The translations under genes were made by a program, and so were the position numbers. Below the pieces are notes generated by a model. That model was given only the letters and a program-made list of their open reading frames with translations, was not told the DNA's origin and made no database searches. A DNA stretch of 64,000 nucleotides from Aquipluma nitroreducens (lineage in GTDB: Bacteria > Bacteroidota > Bacteroidia > Bacteroidales > Prolixibacteraceae). Position 1 is the first letter of the stretch. Every line of letters begins with the position of its first letter. Shown one piece after another: positions 16,715 through 26,429 of this stretch. The stretch spans positions 4,765,501 to 4,829,500 of the forward strand of contig NZ_AP018694.1 of the NCBI RefSeq assembly GCF_009689585.1. Reading direction: 5' to 3'.

Positions 16715-19700
16715 ATGAACATTACAAAAATAGCAATCAATCGTCCATCGCTGATCATCGTTCTTTTCAGCGTATTCGCCCTGTTGGGGATCATTGGATT
16801 TACAAACCTGGGGTATGAACTGTTGCCAGACTTCAACCAGCCGGTGGTAGTAATAAAAACAATGTATCCGGGTGCCGAACCCAATGAAGTAGAAACCTCT
16901 GTTTCCAGAAAAATAGAGGACGCCTTATCGAATCTCGAAGGTGTCGATTATTTGGAGACCAAGTCGATGCCCAATGCTTCCGTTATTATTGCCAACCTAA
17001 AATACGGAACGAACCTGAGCATTGCCATGCAGGATGCCCAGCGGTATATCGACAATATTAAAAAAGATCTACCGGCAGACATTTTGAGTCCGGTGATGAC
17101 CAAGGTTTCGCCCAACGATTTACCCATTATATCGATCAGCGCAACAAGTCGCTTGCCTGCTACAGAGTTTTATCAAAAAATGAAAGATGAGTATCTTCCA
17201 CAAATTCAGCAATTGAAAGGGGTGGCAGAAATTACTCTGCTTGGCGGAGAAGAACGGGAAATTCAAGTGAAGGCTGATCAGGATAAACTGAAACTGTACA
17301 AAATATCACTATATCAGGTTGTAGAGGCCATTAACCGCTCAGGAATTGATTTGCCTGCCGGTAAAGCGCAAACTGATAAAGAAAGTAATTCAGTTCGTCT
17401 GACAGGAAAGTTTTCGAACGTAAATGATATCATGAATGTTCAGGTAGCTATGCCTGGGCCGGGAATGCCGGTTTATGTAAAAGATGTGGCAACTGTTATT
17501 GATGGGGTAAAAGAAATAAGTTCGGTTAGCCGTTACAATGGCGTAAACGGAATAGGTCTTTTATTGAAAAAACAAGGCGATGCCAACGCGGTAGAAGTTT
17601 CAAAATTAGTCCACACGAAACTCAAACAAATTGAAAGTGCAAACTCCAACTACGGGGTGAAATTTGATGTTGCCGATGATTCAACCGACATGACCATTGC
17701 GGCAGTAAATTCAGTAGTCGATGACCTGATTCTGGCTGTAATCCTGGTTTCATTGGTTATGTTCCTGTTTTTACGAAGCTACCGGAACTCTTTGATCGTA
17801 TTAATTGCAATCCCGACCTCATTAATTACCGCGTTTGCAGTTATGTGGCTGATGGGCTTCACCTTAAACCTGATGACCTTGCTGGCCATGTCGTTAATTA
17901 TCGGAATCCTGGTGGATGATGCCATCGTAATTCTGGAAAACATTCAGCGACACCTCGATATGGGAAAAGACAAGGAAACCGCGGCATTGGAAGGGCGTAT
18001 GGAAATTGGATTTTCAGCCATTTCAATTACGCTGGTCGATGTGGTTGTATTCTTACCGATTCTGTTTTTGCAGGTATTTGTAGCCGATATGCTGAAACAA
18101 TTTTCAATCGTTGTAATAACATCAACACTTACCAGCTTATTGGTGGGTTTTACCTTGGTGCCATGGCTAGCTTCACGAATAGGCAAAAAGGAAGATTTAC
18201 AACCGACCAACTTCATGAACCGTTTTTTGCTTTGGTTCGAAAAACAATTAACAACATTCATCGATTGGTACGGACGTCAGTTAGAATGGGTTCTTAGCCA
18301 TAAACTTATTTTTTCCGGAATCGTTATTTTCCTTTTGGTAATGACGGGGGTGATGATGAAACAAGGCATTATCGGAAAAGAAATGATGTCGACCGGAGAT
18401 CAGGGAAAGTTTCGTTTGAATCTGGAATATGATAAAACTACAACCGTTCAGGAAAACAATATCAGAACGCAACGAGTTGAAAACTTTATCCTTCAGCAAC
18501 CTGAAGTAGCTACACTTTTCAGCAACATTGCCGGGCCAAGCACAGGTATCGGAAGTTTAGGGGTGGGCTCTGCCAATATCTCGGAATTTACCATTCAGCT
18601 AAAACCTGAAAAGGAAAGAGACATCAAAACTGAAGCGTTTATGAAATCGCTTCGCGAAGAGTTGAAAAAGCAATTTACGGGAGTTAACTTTTCAATGGCA
18701 GTTTTAGGCTTACTGCCAAAACAGGCGCCCATCAAAATAACCCTGAGCGGAAGCGACCTGAATTTGGTAATGAAAACAGGAAATGAACTGAAAGCGGCTA
18801 TTGAGAAAATACCAGGCGCCGATAATGTTCAATTGTCGGTAGAAGAAGGAAGCCCTGAATTCAAGGTGATTCCCGACAAAGATAAGATGCAGCGATTGGG
18901 ATTAACAACTGCCTATGTCGGGTTGAATTTAAGGACAGCCTTTACGGGAAACGATGATGCCACATTAACCGAGAATGGAACAGAATATCCGGTAAGGATA
19001 TGGCTGGATGATTTTGACCGGAAAAACTTTGAAGACGTGCAGCGTATTTCCATCGTAAACCCAATGAACATTCCCATTGAAGTATCTCAGTTTGCTGAAG
19101 TCAGGCAAGACAATTCGCCTTCGTTGCTCGAAAGACTGGACCGGCAACCTTCTGTAACCATTACTTCAGAATCGTTTGGAAGACCTTCAGGAACGCTGGC
19201 TGATGAGGCAATCAGCTTTCTGAAAACGCAACCGTTGCCCGAAGGGGTAAAATTAACCTGGGGGGCAGATATCAAAACGCAGAATGAAAGTTTCGGGGCT
19301 TTGGCTTCGGTTCTTATCATCTCATTTATACTTATTTACCTGATCATGGTAGCCCTCTATGATAGTTACATTTATCCGTTTGTGGCTCTATTTGCCATAC
19401 CGATGGCTGCTATTGGTGCATTCCTTGCCTTAAACTTATCGCTAAACCATCTGACTCTGTTTGCACAGTTAGGATTAATCATGCTTATGGGGCTGGTAAC
19501 AAAAAATGCCATCCTGATTGTAGATTTTACCAACCAGCTAAAAGCCCAGGGCAAATATTATAAAGAAGCATTGATCATTGCAGGGAAAGAGCGTATGCGC
19601 CCTATTTTAATGACAACTCTGGCTATGGCAATTGGAATGTTGCCCATTGCATTGGCACGAGGTACAGCCAGCGAGTGGAAAAACGGTTTGGCATGGGTGA

Positions 19701-19810
19701 TCATCGGAGGTTTGTTATCGTCCATGATTTTAACGGTTTATTTAGTCCCGATGGTTTACTATGTTGTAGATCGGATTAAAGAGAAAGTCGCGAATAAAAA
19801 ACAGAAATAA
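16715..19810 (+). CDS. RND multidrug/metabolite efflux permease (HAE1 family)
   Basis: The 1031-residue protein has the RND plan: TM1, a large periplasmic domain, TM2-TM7, a second periplasmic domain and TM8-TM12. Seen: the N-terminal NRPSLIIVLFSVFALLGIIGF, the TM4 proton-relay segment LIIGILVDDAIVILENIQ, and the late VTKNAILIVDFTNQ. It exports hydrophobic compounds using the proton gradient; the substrate is unknown. Bases 17339-18583 are duplicated at the left edge of the window. It is followed two bases later by a DUF2141 gene. The intact reading frame supports this being the functional copy. Confidence 0.97.
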   Translation: MNITKIAINRPSLIIVLFSVFALLGIIGFTNLGYELLPDFNQPVVVIKTMYPGAEPNEVETSVSRKIEDALSNLEGVDYLETKSMPNASVIIANLKYGTNLSIAMQDAQRYIDNIKKDLPADILSPVMTKVSPNDLPIISISATSRLPATEFYQKMKDEYLPQIQQLKGVAEITLLGGEEREIQVKADQDKLKLYKISLYQVVEAINRSGIDLPAGKAQTDKESNSVRLTGKFSNVNDIMNVQVAMPGPGMPVYVKDVATVIDGVKEISSVSRYNGVNGIGLLLKKQGDANAVEVSKLVHTKLKQIESANSNYGVKFDVADDSTDMTIAAVNSVVDDLILAVILVSLVMFLFLRSYRNSLIVLIAIPTSLITAFAVMWLMGFTLNLMTLLAMSLIIGILVDDAIVILENIQRHLDMGKDKETAALEGRMEIGFSAISITLVDVVVFLPILFLQVFVADMLKQFSIVVITSTLTSLLVGFTLVPWLASRIGKKEDLQPTNFMNRFLLWFEKQLTTFIDWYGRQLEWVLSHKLIFSGIVIFLLVMTGVMMKQGIIGKEMMSTGDQGKFRLNLEYDKTTTVQENNIRTQRVENFILQQPEVATLFSNIAGPSTGIGSLGVGSANISEFTIQLKPEKERDIKTEAFMKSLREELKKQFTGVNFSMAVLGLLPKQAPIKITLSGSDLNLVMKTGNELKAAIEKIPGADNVQLSVEEGSPEFKVIPDKDKMQRLGLTTAYVGLNLRTAFTGNDDATLTENGTEYPVRIWLDDFDRKNFEDVQRISIVNPMNIPIEVSQFAEVRQDNSPSLLERLDRQPSVTITSESFGRPSGTLADEAISFLKTQPLPEGVKLTWGADIKTQNESFGALASVLIISFILIYLIMVALYDSYIYPFVALFAIPMAAIGAFLALNLSLNHLTLFAQLGLIMLMGLVTKNAILIVDFTNQLKAQGKYYKEALIIAGKERMRPILMTTLAMAIGMLPIALARGTASEWKNGLAWVIIGGLLSSMILTVYLVPMVYYVVDRIKEKVANKKQK

Positions 19811-19811
19811 A

Positions 19812-20261
19812 ATGAATAAGATAATCATAATCATTCAATCGCTTTTAGTAATCGTACTGCTGTCTTCATTTAGCATTCAAAAGCAGGAACCCTGCTCATT
19901 AACAATTGAAGTGAATGAATTACGAAATTCAAAAGGTACAGTGCTCTTCACGTTGTACAACAGAGAGGATGCATTCCCTGATGAGCATTATAAAAAGTAT
20001 TTCAAAAAACTTACCGGTAAAATAGTAAATGGCTCATCTTCGGTAACATTCAAAAACCTGCCGGAAGGGAAATATGCGGTAAATATCCTACACGATGAGA
20101 ACAATGACGGGAAAATTAAAAAAGGAATCATCCTACCCAAAGAGGGAATTGGTTTTTCAAATTATGAATCTATTGGTTTTTCAAACCGGCCCTCTTTTGC
20201 AAAAGCATCTTTTAGTGTGCAGGGTGACAAAAAGATAAAGATTAATATCATATACCTGTAA
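19812..20261 (+). CDS. DUF2141 secreted beta-sandwich protein
   Basis: The 149-residue protein has a signal peptide and the DUF2141 pattern: LTIEVNELRNSKGTVLFTLY, the VTFKNLPEGKYAVNILHDEN core with an acidic NNDGKIK turn, and IGFSNRPSFAKASFSV near the end. The family is periplasmic or surface-exposed and of unknown function. It starts two bases after the RND permease and four bases before the outer-membrane protein gene, so it belongs to this efflux operon. Confidence 0.9.
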   Translation: MNKIIIIIQSLLVIVLLSSFSIQKQEPCSLTIEVNELRNSKGTVLFTLYNREDAFPDEHYKKYFKKLTGKIVNGSSSVTFKNLPEGKYAVNILHDENNDGKIKKGIILPKEGIGFSNYESIGFSNRPSFAKASFSVQGDKKIKINIIYL

Positions 20262-20264
20262 AAG

Positions 20265-21161
20265 ATGAAACGTTGTCTTCTTCTGATTTTGATTTCTACA
20301 ACTCCGATCCTTTCAAGCATTGGGCAGGGAAGAGATTCACTCCAGATTGGACTTCCAATAATATCTCAGGTAACCCAGGGCAATAGCTATATCACTTTTC
20401 CTGCTGATATTGGTAACATTGAACCACTCTGGTTCGAAGGAAATGTTATTCCGAATTTTTACCTTAGAGAAAGTAAGGATTCTCGTTGTATGGGAGTTCT
20501 GACACCTCAAATTATCATCCGGATGTATAATGAGCCTTCGTTTCCTGTCCGAACTCCGAGCTACATACCGCAAGTAACATTGTACTATCGATTAAAGAAT
20601 AAATCGAACCTGCGGACTCAGAATTTATTTCTACGGTTTGCGCACCATTCCAACGGTCAGGATGGAGATTTTTATTTGGAAAACGGTGAACTAAATGTGA
20701 AGTCTGGAGATTTCGCTACCAATTATATAGAGCCTGGTTTTATCATAACGAATGTAAATAAACGTCTAAATGCTTATCAGTTTTTCAAAACTTCTGTTGA
20801 GATTCATCCCCCAGGTTATAGTAGCGATGAACTCGATGGAATATACAGTAAAGTTCGCTGGCATACCGCAGCTTCCATCTTTAAACTTCCGAATGATAAT
20901 AAATTAATTACAAATAAAGGGAATGCATCAATATCGCTGAAAGGCGAGGCTACATGGATGTTTGGGAATGTGAACAGTTGGGATTGGATTTCATCAGACA
21001 GGCTAAATGTGAGCTTTACTTTTTACTATCACCCAAAATTTTTGGAGGATATCGGGCTATTCGTTCAGTATTATCATGGGTTGGATTATTACAACATGTA
21101 TTTCAGTCACAGGCTGGATGTTCTTCGGTTTGGGTTGATGACGGAAAAATTAAGGTTTTAA
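20265..21161 (+). CDS. Outer-membrane beta-barrel protein, possibly phospholipase A-like
   Basis: The 298-residue protein has a signal peptide (CLLLILISTTPILSSIGQG) and many alternating amphipathic strands ending in a barrel-like tail. The strand containing LFLRFAHHSNGQDGDFY resembles the His-Ser-Asn-Gly active-site region of outer-membrane phospholipase A. That resemblance is by eye, and the other catalytic features are not clear. It lies at the end of the RND/DUF2141 operon, ten bases before a TetR gene. An uncharacterised barrel is the safe call. Confidence 0.6.
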   Translation: MKRCLLLILISTTPILSSIGQGRDSLQIGLPIISQVTQGNSYITFPADIGNIEPLWFEGNVIPNFYLRESKDSRCMGVLTPQIIIRMYNEPSFPVRTPSYIPQVTLYYRLKNKSNLRTQNLFLRFAHHSNGQDGDFYLENGELNVKSGDFATNYIEPGFIITNVNKRLNAYQFFKTSVEIHPPGYSSDELDGIYSKVRWHTAASIFKLPNDNKLITNKGNASISLKGEATWMFGNVNSWDWISSDRLNVSFTFYYHPKFLEDIGLFVQYYHGLDYYNMYFSHRLDVLRFGLMTEKLRF

Positions 21162-21171
21162 ATCTAAAATC

Positions 21172-21567
21172 ATGGGAAGCAAGAAGTTAACTACAGAAGC
21201 TAAAATATTTGACGCTGCAAATAGTATCTTTCTGTTATTCGGATACCATGGAACTACAATACAGCAAATTGCGACCAAAGCTGATGTAAATACAGCGGCA
21301 ATTCACTACTATTTCAGATCAAAAGAAAAGTTATACCGAAATGTCGTCGAAAGCATAATTGACATATTTTTAAGAAATAGATCTCAAATTATTTCAAATA
21401 GTAAAAGATTTGAAGAAACCAGATGGTTCTTCTTTACTGAATTATACAATAACAAGGAGCTATTTGAAAAAACACTGAAAGAGTTATATCCGGATGTTTG
21501 GGATAGGAATTTAAACGACATAAAGAACTGGATTGATAATACAAACACCCAACTCCCGAACCCTTGA
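21172..21567 (+). CDS. Short TetR-family regulator, C-terminal domain truncated
   Basis: The 131-residue protein has a full TetR DNA-binding domain (AKIFDAANSIFLLFGYHGTT, then VNTAAIHYYFRSKEKLYRNV). The ligand-binding domain is only about 70 residues instead of the usual 130-150. It ends in WIDNTNTQLPNP with no relative of the family's tail. It may be a genuine short form, or a gene cut by a frameshift or point stop around 21560. It follows the efflux operon by ten bases. Confidence 0.8.
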   Translation: MGSKKLTTEAKIFDAANSIFLLFGYHGTTIQQIATKADVNTAAIHYYFRSKEKLYRNVVESIIDIFLRNRSQIISNSKRFEETRWFFFTELYNNKELFEKTLKELYPDVWDRNLNDIKNWIDNTNTQLPNP

Positions 21568-21653
21568 GATAACCATGGTTTTCAATAAAATGGTCATGAT
21601 AGATATATGAATACATCAATAGAAAATATGAATATCTTTTAATAATATCTAAT

Positions 21654-21857
21654 ATGACAACAGATAAAATCGGTAGAAATGCTCGCATACTTTGGGTGAT
21701 TCTCAACAATAAAAAAGGAATGTCGCTTTCCGCTTTATTGAAAACTAGTGAATTAACCGAGTCTGACTTTTCAATGGCAATAGGTTGGCTTGCCCGGGAA
21801 TACAAGATTGCTTTTTATAAAATAGATGAAGAACAAATGGTGACTTTACTCTATTGA
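21654..21857 (+). CDS. Small winged-helix protein (DUF2582-like)
   Basis: The 67-residue protein matches the short winged-helix proteins called DUF2582: GRNARILWVILNNKKGMSLS, then a second helix pair ESDFSMAIGWLAREYKIAFY and a short strand. It has no other domain. A similar protein lies at 26430. The two flank the glycan/lipid modification operon, so a regulatory link is possible, but DNA binding has not been shown for the family as far as I know. Confidence 0.75.
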   Translation: MTTDKIGRNARILWVILNNKKGMSLSALLKTSELTESDFSMAIGWLAREYKIAFYKIDEEQMVTLLY

Positions 21858-22044
21858 TTTGAATCTTTATGGAGTTGCAGACTGAAGCCTATTCTTTAGT
21901 TAAACCTTGAAGAATTTAAGGATATAACGTTATGAAAACGACAATTGTTCCTGTCCCATATACCAGGCTACTCAATGCTGGTATTTGAGTAGGGAAATTA
22001 ATGAAAGTATTAATTTGAGAAACTAAATCTACAAAACGTCAGAA

Positions 22045-22845
22045 ATGATTAAAGATCAAAATGCTGAAGACATCAAAATCTTCAGTAACGGCCTTGATAT
22101 AAAAAGAGCAAATAAAACAGCCAATTACGAATTCACGATCATCGTTCCTGTTTTTAACGAGCAGGATAATATGCCCGCACTGGAAGATAAGTTTTCAGCT
22201 TTTATTTCAGAATCGTTGCTCAATACTTGTGTGTTGTTTGTAAATGACGGTTCGTCGGACCAAAGTCTCGAACGAATAATTGCAATATGCGCCCACAACG
22301 AACATTTCTTCTATGTCAGTTTTGAAAAAAACGCGGGGCTAAGTGCAGCGATAAAAGCCGGAATTGAAGTTTCACAGTCAAAATATGTTGGTTACATCGA
22401 TGCAGATTTGCAAACTACTCCGGAAGATTTTAATCTGCTGATACCATACTTGCACAACTTTGAAATGGTGATGGGAATTCGGGCTAATCGGAAAGACCGT
22501 TTTGTAAAAAATCTGTCATCCAAAATTGCCAATGGATTTCGCCGGTTCATGACCAAGGATGGCGTTTCGGATACTGGATGTCCGTTGAAAATTATGCGAA
22601 CCGATTACGCCAAACGGATTCCATTATTTAACGGCATGCACCGTTTTTTACCTGCCCTCATACAATTGCAAAATGGCAAAGTCGAACAGGTTCCCGTTCG
22701 CCATTTTCCACGCGTTGCCGGAAAATCGAAATTCAATCTGGGCAACAGGCTGGTTGCGCCTTTCATCGACTGCTTTGCCTATCGGTGGATGAAAAAACGG
22801 TACCTCAATTTCCAAATTGCAGAAACCAACATTGATAGAAGATGA
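22045..22845 (+). CDS. Family-2 glycosyltransferase (polyprenyl-phosphate sugar transferase-like)
   Basis: The 266-residue protein is a GT-A fold GT2 enzyme: EFTIIVPVFNEQDNMPALED, FVNDGSSDQS, GLSAAIKAGIEVSQSKYVGY, the catalytic DADLQT, then SDTGCPLKIMR and FPRVAGKSKFNLGNR. This is the DPM1/ArnC/GtrB pattern, where a sugar is moved onto undecaprenyl phosphate. No C-terminal membrane helices are present, so it is a soluble or peripheral form. Its stop overlaps the next gene by four bases. Together with the LABN and ArnT-like proteins it probably supplies a lipid-linked sugar for lipid A or another glycan. Confidence 0.9.
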   Translation: MIKDQNAEDIKIFSNGLDIKRANKTANYEFTIIVPVFNEQDNMPALEDKFSAFISESLLNTCVLFVNDGSSDQSLERIIAICAHNEHFFYVSFEKNAGLSAAIKAGIEVSQSKYVGYIDADLQTTPEDFNLLIPYLHNFEMVMGIRANRKDRFVKNLSSKIANGFRRFMTKDGVSDTGCPLKIMRTDYAKRIPLFNGMHRFLPALIQLQNGKVEQVPVRHFPRVAGKSKFNLGNRLVAPFIDCFAYRWMKKRYLNFQIAETNIDRR

Positions 22846-23486
22846 TATACGTTTTAGGATTCATATCGCAGGTACTTTTCTTTACCCGTACTCTTATTCA
22901 ATGGGTGTTGTCGGAGCGCGCCCAAAAGGTGCTTTCGCCAACCATTTACTGGGTATTGAGCATTGTTGCCTCTTATCTTTTTGTCATTTATGGGTGGTTT
23001 CGCAACGACTTTGCCATCCTTCTCGGACAACTCATTTCGTATTATATCTACATCTGGAACCTGGATGAAACTGGCGTGTGGAAACGAATGAACCGCTTTC
23101 TAAGGTCAATTCTCGTCGTTACCCCAATCATTGCAATCGTGTTTGTGATACAAAATGGGCACTATTTTATCGAGAACTTTTTTACCAACGAAAAAATCCC
23201 CGTTTGGTTAATCATTTTTGGCACCCTGGGGCAAATTCTGTTTTCGCTGCGTTTTGTTTACCAGTGGCTTTATTCCATGTCTAAAAACGAGTCACTGCTT
23301 CCCATCGGCTTTTGGCTAATCAGCCTGGTTGGCTCAGGAATAATTGCCATTTACGGAATCATCCGAGTTGATCCGATACTGATACTGGGGCAATCGGTCG
23401 GGTTTATTGCCTATACACGAAACATCATGCTTTACAAAAAAGAACTAAATAACCGATTACATGATGAGCCGATATTTAACCAATAA
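22842..23486 (+). CDS. Membrane protein with two lipid-A-disaccharide-synthase N-terminal (LABN) domains
   Basis: The 214-residue protein has six hydrophobic helices arranged as two related halves. The repeated pattern is F-x-x-R-x-x-x-Q-W-x-x-S-x-x, seen as FTRTLIQWVLSERAQKVLSP and FSLRFVYQWLYSMSKNESLL, each followed by P-x-x-[YF]-W and a GQ motif. This is the LABN (LpxB N-terminal-like) domain often found next to GT2 and ArnT-like genes. It overlaps both neighbours, so the three are tightly cotranslated. Its role in moving or modifying a lipid-linked sugar is inferred. Confidence 0.85.
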   Translation: MIYVLGFISQVLFFTRTLIQWVLSERAQKVLSPTIYWVLSIVASYLFVIYGWFRNDFAILLGQLISYYIYIWNLDETGVWKRMNRFLRSILVVTPIIAIVFVIQNGHYFIENFFTNEKIPVWLIIFGTLGQILFSLRFVYQWLYSMSKNESLLPIGFWLISLVGSGIIAIYGIIRVDPILILGQSVGFIAYTRNIMLYKKELNNRLHDEPIFNQ

Positions 23487-25047
23487 TACCTTGAGGTATG
23501 CCTTGTTTTTCATAGCTGTTTTACCGGCATTCATCTTTCGCGACTTTACTCCGGATAATGAATCGCGATATTTAAGCATTGCCGACGAAGCCTTGCGTAA
23601 TGGCGCTGTTTTTACATTTGCCGATCATGGAATCATTTATGCCGACAAGCCCCCACTTTATCTTTGGGTTGTGATGTTCGGCAAATGGCTTTTTGGCTAT
23701 CACAACCTGTTGTTTTTAGGCCTATTCTCGTATGTACCAGCTTTAGTCGTTCTCTACATAATGGACAAATGGGTGAAAAACATCCTTTCCGAAAGAGAGC
23801 GTCTGGTGGCACAACTGATGCTTTTAACGAGCGGTTTTTTTGTTGGCACAGCCATCGTGCTTCGAATGGATATGATGATGTGCATGTTCATTGTTTTAGC
23901 ACTTTACACGTTTTTCAAAATGTATATTGGGGAAGGAAAGCCCCGGGATTCCTGGTTGTTCCCTTTCTTCGTATTTATGGCCATATTCACTAAAGGACCA
24001 ATCGGGATTATTGTTCCGCTCGTTTCAACCATCACTTTTCTTATTCTGAAAAAAGAACTCAGAACGATTGGCAAATTTTGGGGGTACAAAATGGTACTGG
24101 TTTTATTGGTATTGTGTGGAGCTTGGTTTGCAGGGGTTTATGCCGAAGGTGGCAGCCAATACCTGAATGATCTGCTTTTCAATCAAACGATTAACAGGGC
24201 TGTGAATTCGTTCCATCACAAAGCACCTTTTTATTACTATTTTGGAGCATTCTGGTATTCGCTTGCTCCATGGTCGATTCTGATTGCCGGAATTTTGATT
24301 GCCGGACTTAAAAAGAAACTGGCTGCAACTGATCTGGAACTTTTCTTCCTGGTGATTGCCCTTTCGACAATTGCGACTTTATCACTCTTTAGCTCCAAAC
24401 TGGCCGTTTACATGCTTCCTTCTATTCCGTTTTTTGTGTATCTGAGCGCCCTGTGGCTGGCAAAGTTAGGTTCGCCGCGTTGGATGTTTCTACTTGCTGG
24501 TATTCCTGCAATAATCCTTATCCTGATTTTTCCGGGAGTAATTGTGGCTTCCCAACTCCAAAAAATCAATGAAGTTGGTATCTCTCCGCTGGTTTTTATT
24601 TCCTGTTTTATTTTATCAGGTTCAGGAATTCTGACATTTCGCTTACTGAGAAAGCATGAGCTGAATAATGCAATCATTTCACTTGGAACCGGAATATTGA
24701 TATCCGTATTCGTCGTTTCATTTGCAATCCCCCGGTATAACAAATATATCGGGCTTCAGGAAATTTGTAATCAGGCAAAAGAAACAGCCTTTGAAAAGGG
24801 TGGTGTAAACTACTACTACTGCGAAATGACCATAGCCGACAATCTGAATGCTTACCTGGGAGTTATGCCTGAAAAACTTCGAATAGTTGATTTATATAAG
24901 GCAGATTCTTCGATGAAAACACCGGCAATACTTTTTACATGGCACAAGGCTATTGAACGAAATGACTCTCTGAGAGTATTTCTGAAGGGCAAAAAAATGC
25001 ATCAGTGGGGCGGCAACTTTTACATAGAAATAGACCGAAAGAAATGA
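23461..25047 (+). CDS. Family-39/83 membrane glycosyltransferase (ArnT-like)
   Basis: The 528-residue protein has about twelve hydrophobic helices and the ArnT/PMT hallmarks. Near the N-terminus are DFTPDNESRYLSIADEAL, with the acidic residues of the first periplasmic loop, and FADHGIIYADKPPLYLW. LASLFSSKLAVYMLPSIPFF-like sequence follows mid-protein, and a periplasmic C-terminal domain ends it. ArnT transfers a sugar from undecaprenyl phosphate to lipid A outside the inner membrane. The start overlaps the LABN gene by 26 bases. The acceptor and sugar cannot be told from sequence. Confidence 0.88.
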   Translation: MMSRYLTNNTLRYALFFIAVLPAFIFRDFTPDNESRYLSIADEALRNGAVFTFADHGIIYADKPPLYLWVVMFGKWLFGYHNLLFLGLFSYVPALVVLYIMDKWVKNILSERERLVAQLMLLTSGFFVGTAIVLRMDMMMCMFIVLALYTFFKMYIGEGKPRDSWLFPFFVFMAIFTKGPIGIIVPLVSTITFLILKKELRTIGKFWGYKMVLVLLVLCGAWFAGVYAEGGSQYLNDLLFNQTINRAVNSFHHKAPFYYYFGAFWYSLAPWSILIAGILIAGLKKKLAATDLELFFLVIALSTIATLSLFSSKLAVYMLPSIPFFVYLSALWLAKLGSPRWMFLLAGIPAIILILIFPGVIVASQLQKINEVGISPLVFISCFILSGSGILTFRLLRKHELNNAIISLGTGILISVFVVSFAIPRYNKYIGLQEICNQAKETAFEKGGVNYYYCEMTIADNLNAYLGVMPEKLRIVDLYKADSSMKTPAILFTWHKAIERNDSLRVFLKGKKMHQWGGNFYIEIDRKK

Positions 25048-26078
25048 AAATATTAATCACAGGCGCTGCAGGCTTTATCGGTTTCCATGCCGTGAAGCAT
25101 TTTGCGGAAAACGGAGATCGGGTTGTCGGGATTGACAACATCAACAATTATTATAATGTTGACCTAAAATATGACCGGTTGAAAGAAACTGGCATCTGCA
25201 AGGCGTTGATACAAAACCACAAAGCGGTTCAAAGTGTAAATTATCCAAATTACCGGTTTTTCAAGGCCGATCTTTTGGATAAAGAATTCATCGACGAACT
25301 TTTTAAACACGAACATTTCGATGTGGTTTGCAACCTTGCCGCCCAGGCCGCGGTGAGGTATTCCATTGAAAATCCATACGTTTACATCAATTCAAACATT
25401 ATTGGGTTCCTGAATATCCTTGAAGCCTGTCGGTTTCATCCGGTACAGCATCTTGTTTATGCCAGTTCGAGCAGCGTTTACGGCATGAATACGAAAATCC
25501 CGTACAACGAATCCGACCAGGTTGACAAACCAGCCAGTCTTTATGCCGCCAGCAAAAAGTCGAACGAATTAATGGCGCATGCGTACAGCAAGCTCTATAA
25601 AATCCCATCAACCGGAGTCCGTTTTTTTACAGTCTATGGTCCGTGGGGAAGGCCTGATATGGCACCATTTATATTTATGGATTCAATCATAAACCAGAAT
25701 CCTATTGAGGTATTTAATCACGGAAAGCTTTCGCGTGATTTTACCTACATCGACGATATAGTTGAAGGATTATCGGTAGTCATCGATCACGCCCCGACCA
25801 ATGAAATTCCTTATAAAATCTACAATATTGGTGCAGGAAAACCGGTTCAACTTTTCGATTTTATTGCTGCCATAGAAAAAGTGACTGGCAAAACTGCCAT
25901 TAAACGGATGGTAGAGATACAACCCGGCGACGTTTATCAGACCTTCGCCGATACAACAGAACTAGAAAAAGACCTGAACTACAAGCCTCAAACATCTATT
26001 CAGGAAGGAATTAACAAGTTGTATAATTGGTATTTAAACTATGACAAGCGGTCCAGAAAAAGACTACAGTTCAATTAG
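25044..26078 (+). CDS. NAD-dependent nucleotide-sugar epimerase (UDP-glucuronate 4-epimerase-like)
   Basis: The 344-residue protein is an extended SDR enzyme. Seen: MKILITGAAGFIGFHAVKHF with GxxGxxG at the N-terminus, VCNLAAQAAVRYSIENPYVY, the catalytic YASSSSVYG and YAASKKSNELMAH (Tyr-x3-Lys), and RFFTVYGPWGRPDMAPFIF typical of UDP-GlcA/UDP-Glc 4-epimerases. I place the start at 25044 because its ATG overlaps the stop of the ArnT-like gene (ATGA) and begins exactly at the Rossmann strand. It should supply a sugar nucleotide, perhaps UDP-galacturonate, to the transferases of this operon. Confidence 0.92.
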   Translation: MKILITGAAGFIGFHAVKHFAENGDRVVGIDNINNYYNVDLKYDRLKETGICKALIQNHKAVQSVNYPNYRFFKADLLDKEFIDELFKHEHFDVVCNLAAQAAVRYSIENPYVYINSNIIGFLNILEACRFHPVQHLVYASSSSVYGMNTKIPYNESDQVDKPASLYAASKKSNELMAHAYSKLYKIPSTGVRFFTVYGPWGRPDMAPFIFMDSIINQNPIEVFNHGKLSRDFTYIDDIVEGLSVVIDHAPTNEIPYKIYNIGAGKPVQLFDFIAAIEKVTGKTAIKRMVEIQPGDVYQTFADTTELEKDLNYKPQTSIQEGINKLYNWYLNYDKRSRKRLQFN

Positions 26079-26162
26079 TTTGAACAGAAATATTTAGAAT
26101 TGACTTAATTGATTGAAAACATGCTCATTATAGAGTATAAATTTTCGTAGATATTTAAATAT

Positions 26163-26303
26163 ATGGGAGGAGTTAAAGCTATTTATGGCGGGGGCATTAG
26201 ATATTCATTAAAAACAATATTGGGACCGCAGAATATGACTTTGGGGTATTCCGGATCGATGGATAAACCCACTTTCTCGGCCAACTTCGGGTACTGGTTT
26301 TAA
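26163..26303 (+). pseudogene. C-terminal remnant of an outer-membrane barrel protein
   Basis: A 46-codon open stretch encodes the last strands of a barrel: AIYGGGIRYSLKTILGPQNM, then TLGYS and a terminal FSANFGYWF. A C-terminal aromatic Phe and the GGGIRYSLKTILGP pattern are typical of the barrel end of patatin-like/BamA-type outer-membrane proteins of this phylum. A stop codon (TAG at 26148) lies just upstream in frame, and no N-terminal portion is nearby. It is best read as the tail of a deleted gene. The rest of 26079-26429 shows nothing I can name. Confidence 0.55.
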
Positions 26304-26429
26304 TGGTCTATGAAACTGGGAAACAGCAGAAAAATGAACAGTCAAAATCAGGTCAATTTTAACACCTCCGGGGCTGACGGCAACCTCAGTAAAATAAAAT
26401 GATATAGTTATCTGATAAAAATTAAAATT

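Noticed and set aside
21931-21990. Tiny open frame starting MKTTIVPVPYTR with an ACTCAA/TTGAGT hairpin
   Set aside because: Eighteen codons only, and no homology or convincing ribosome site; the hairpin is short.
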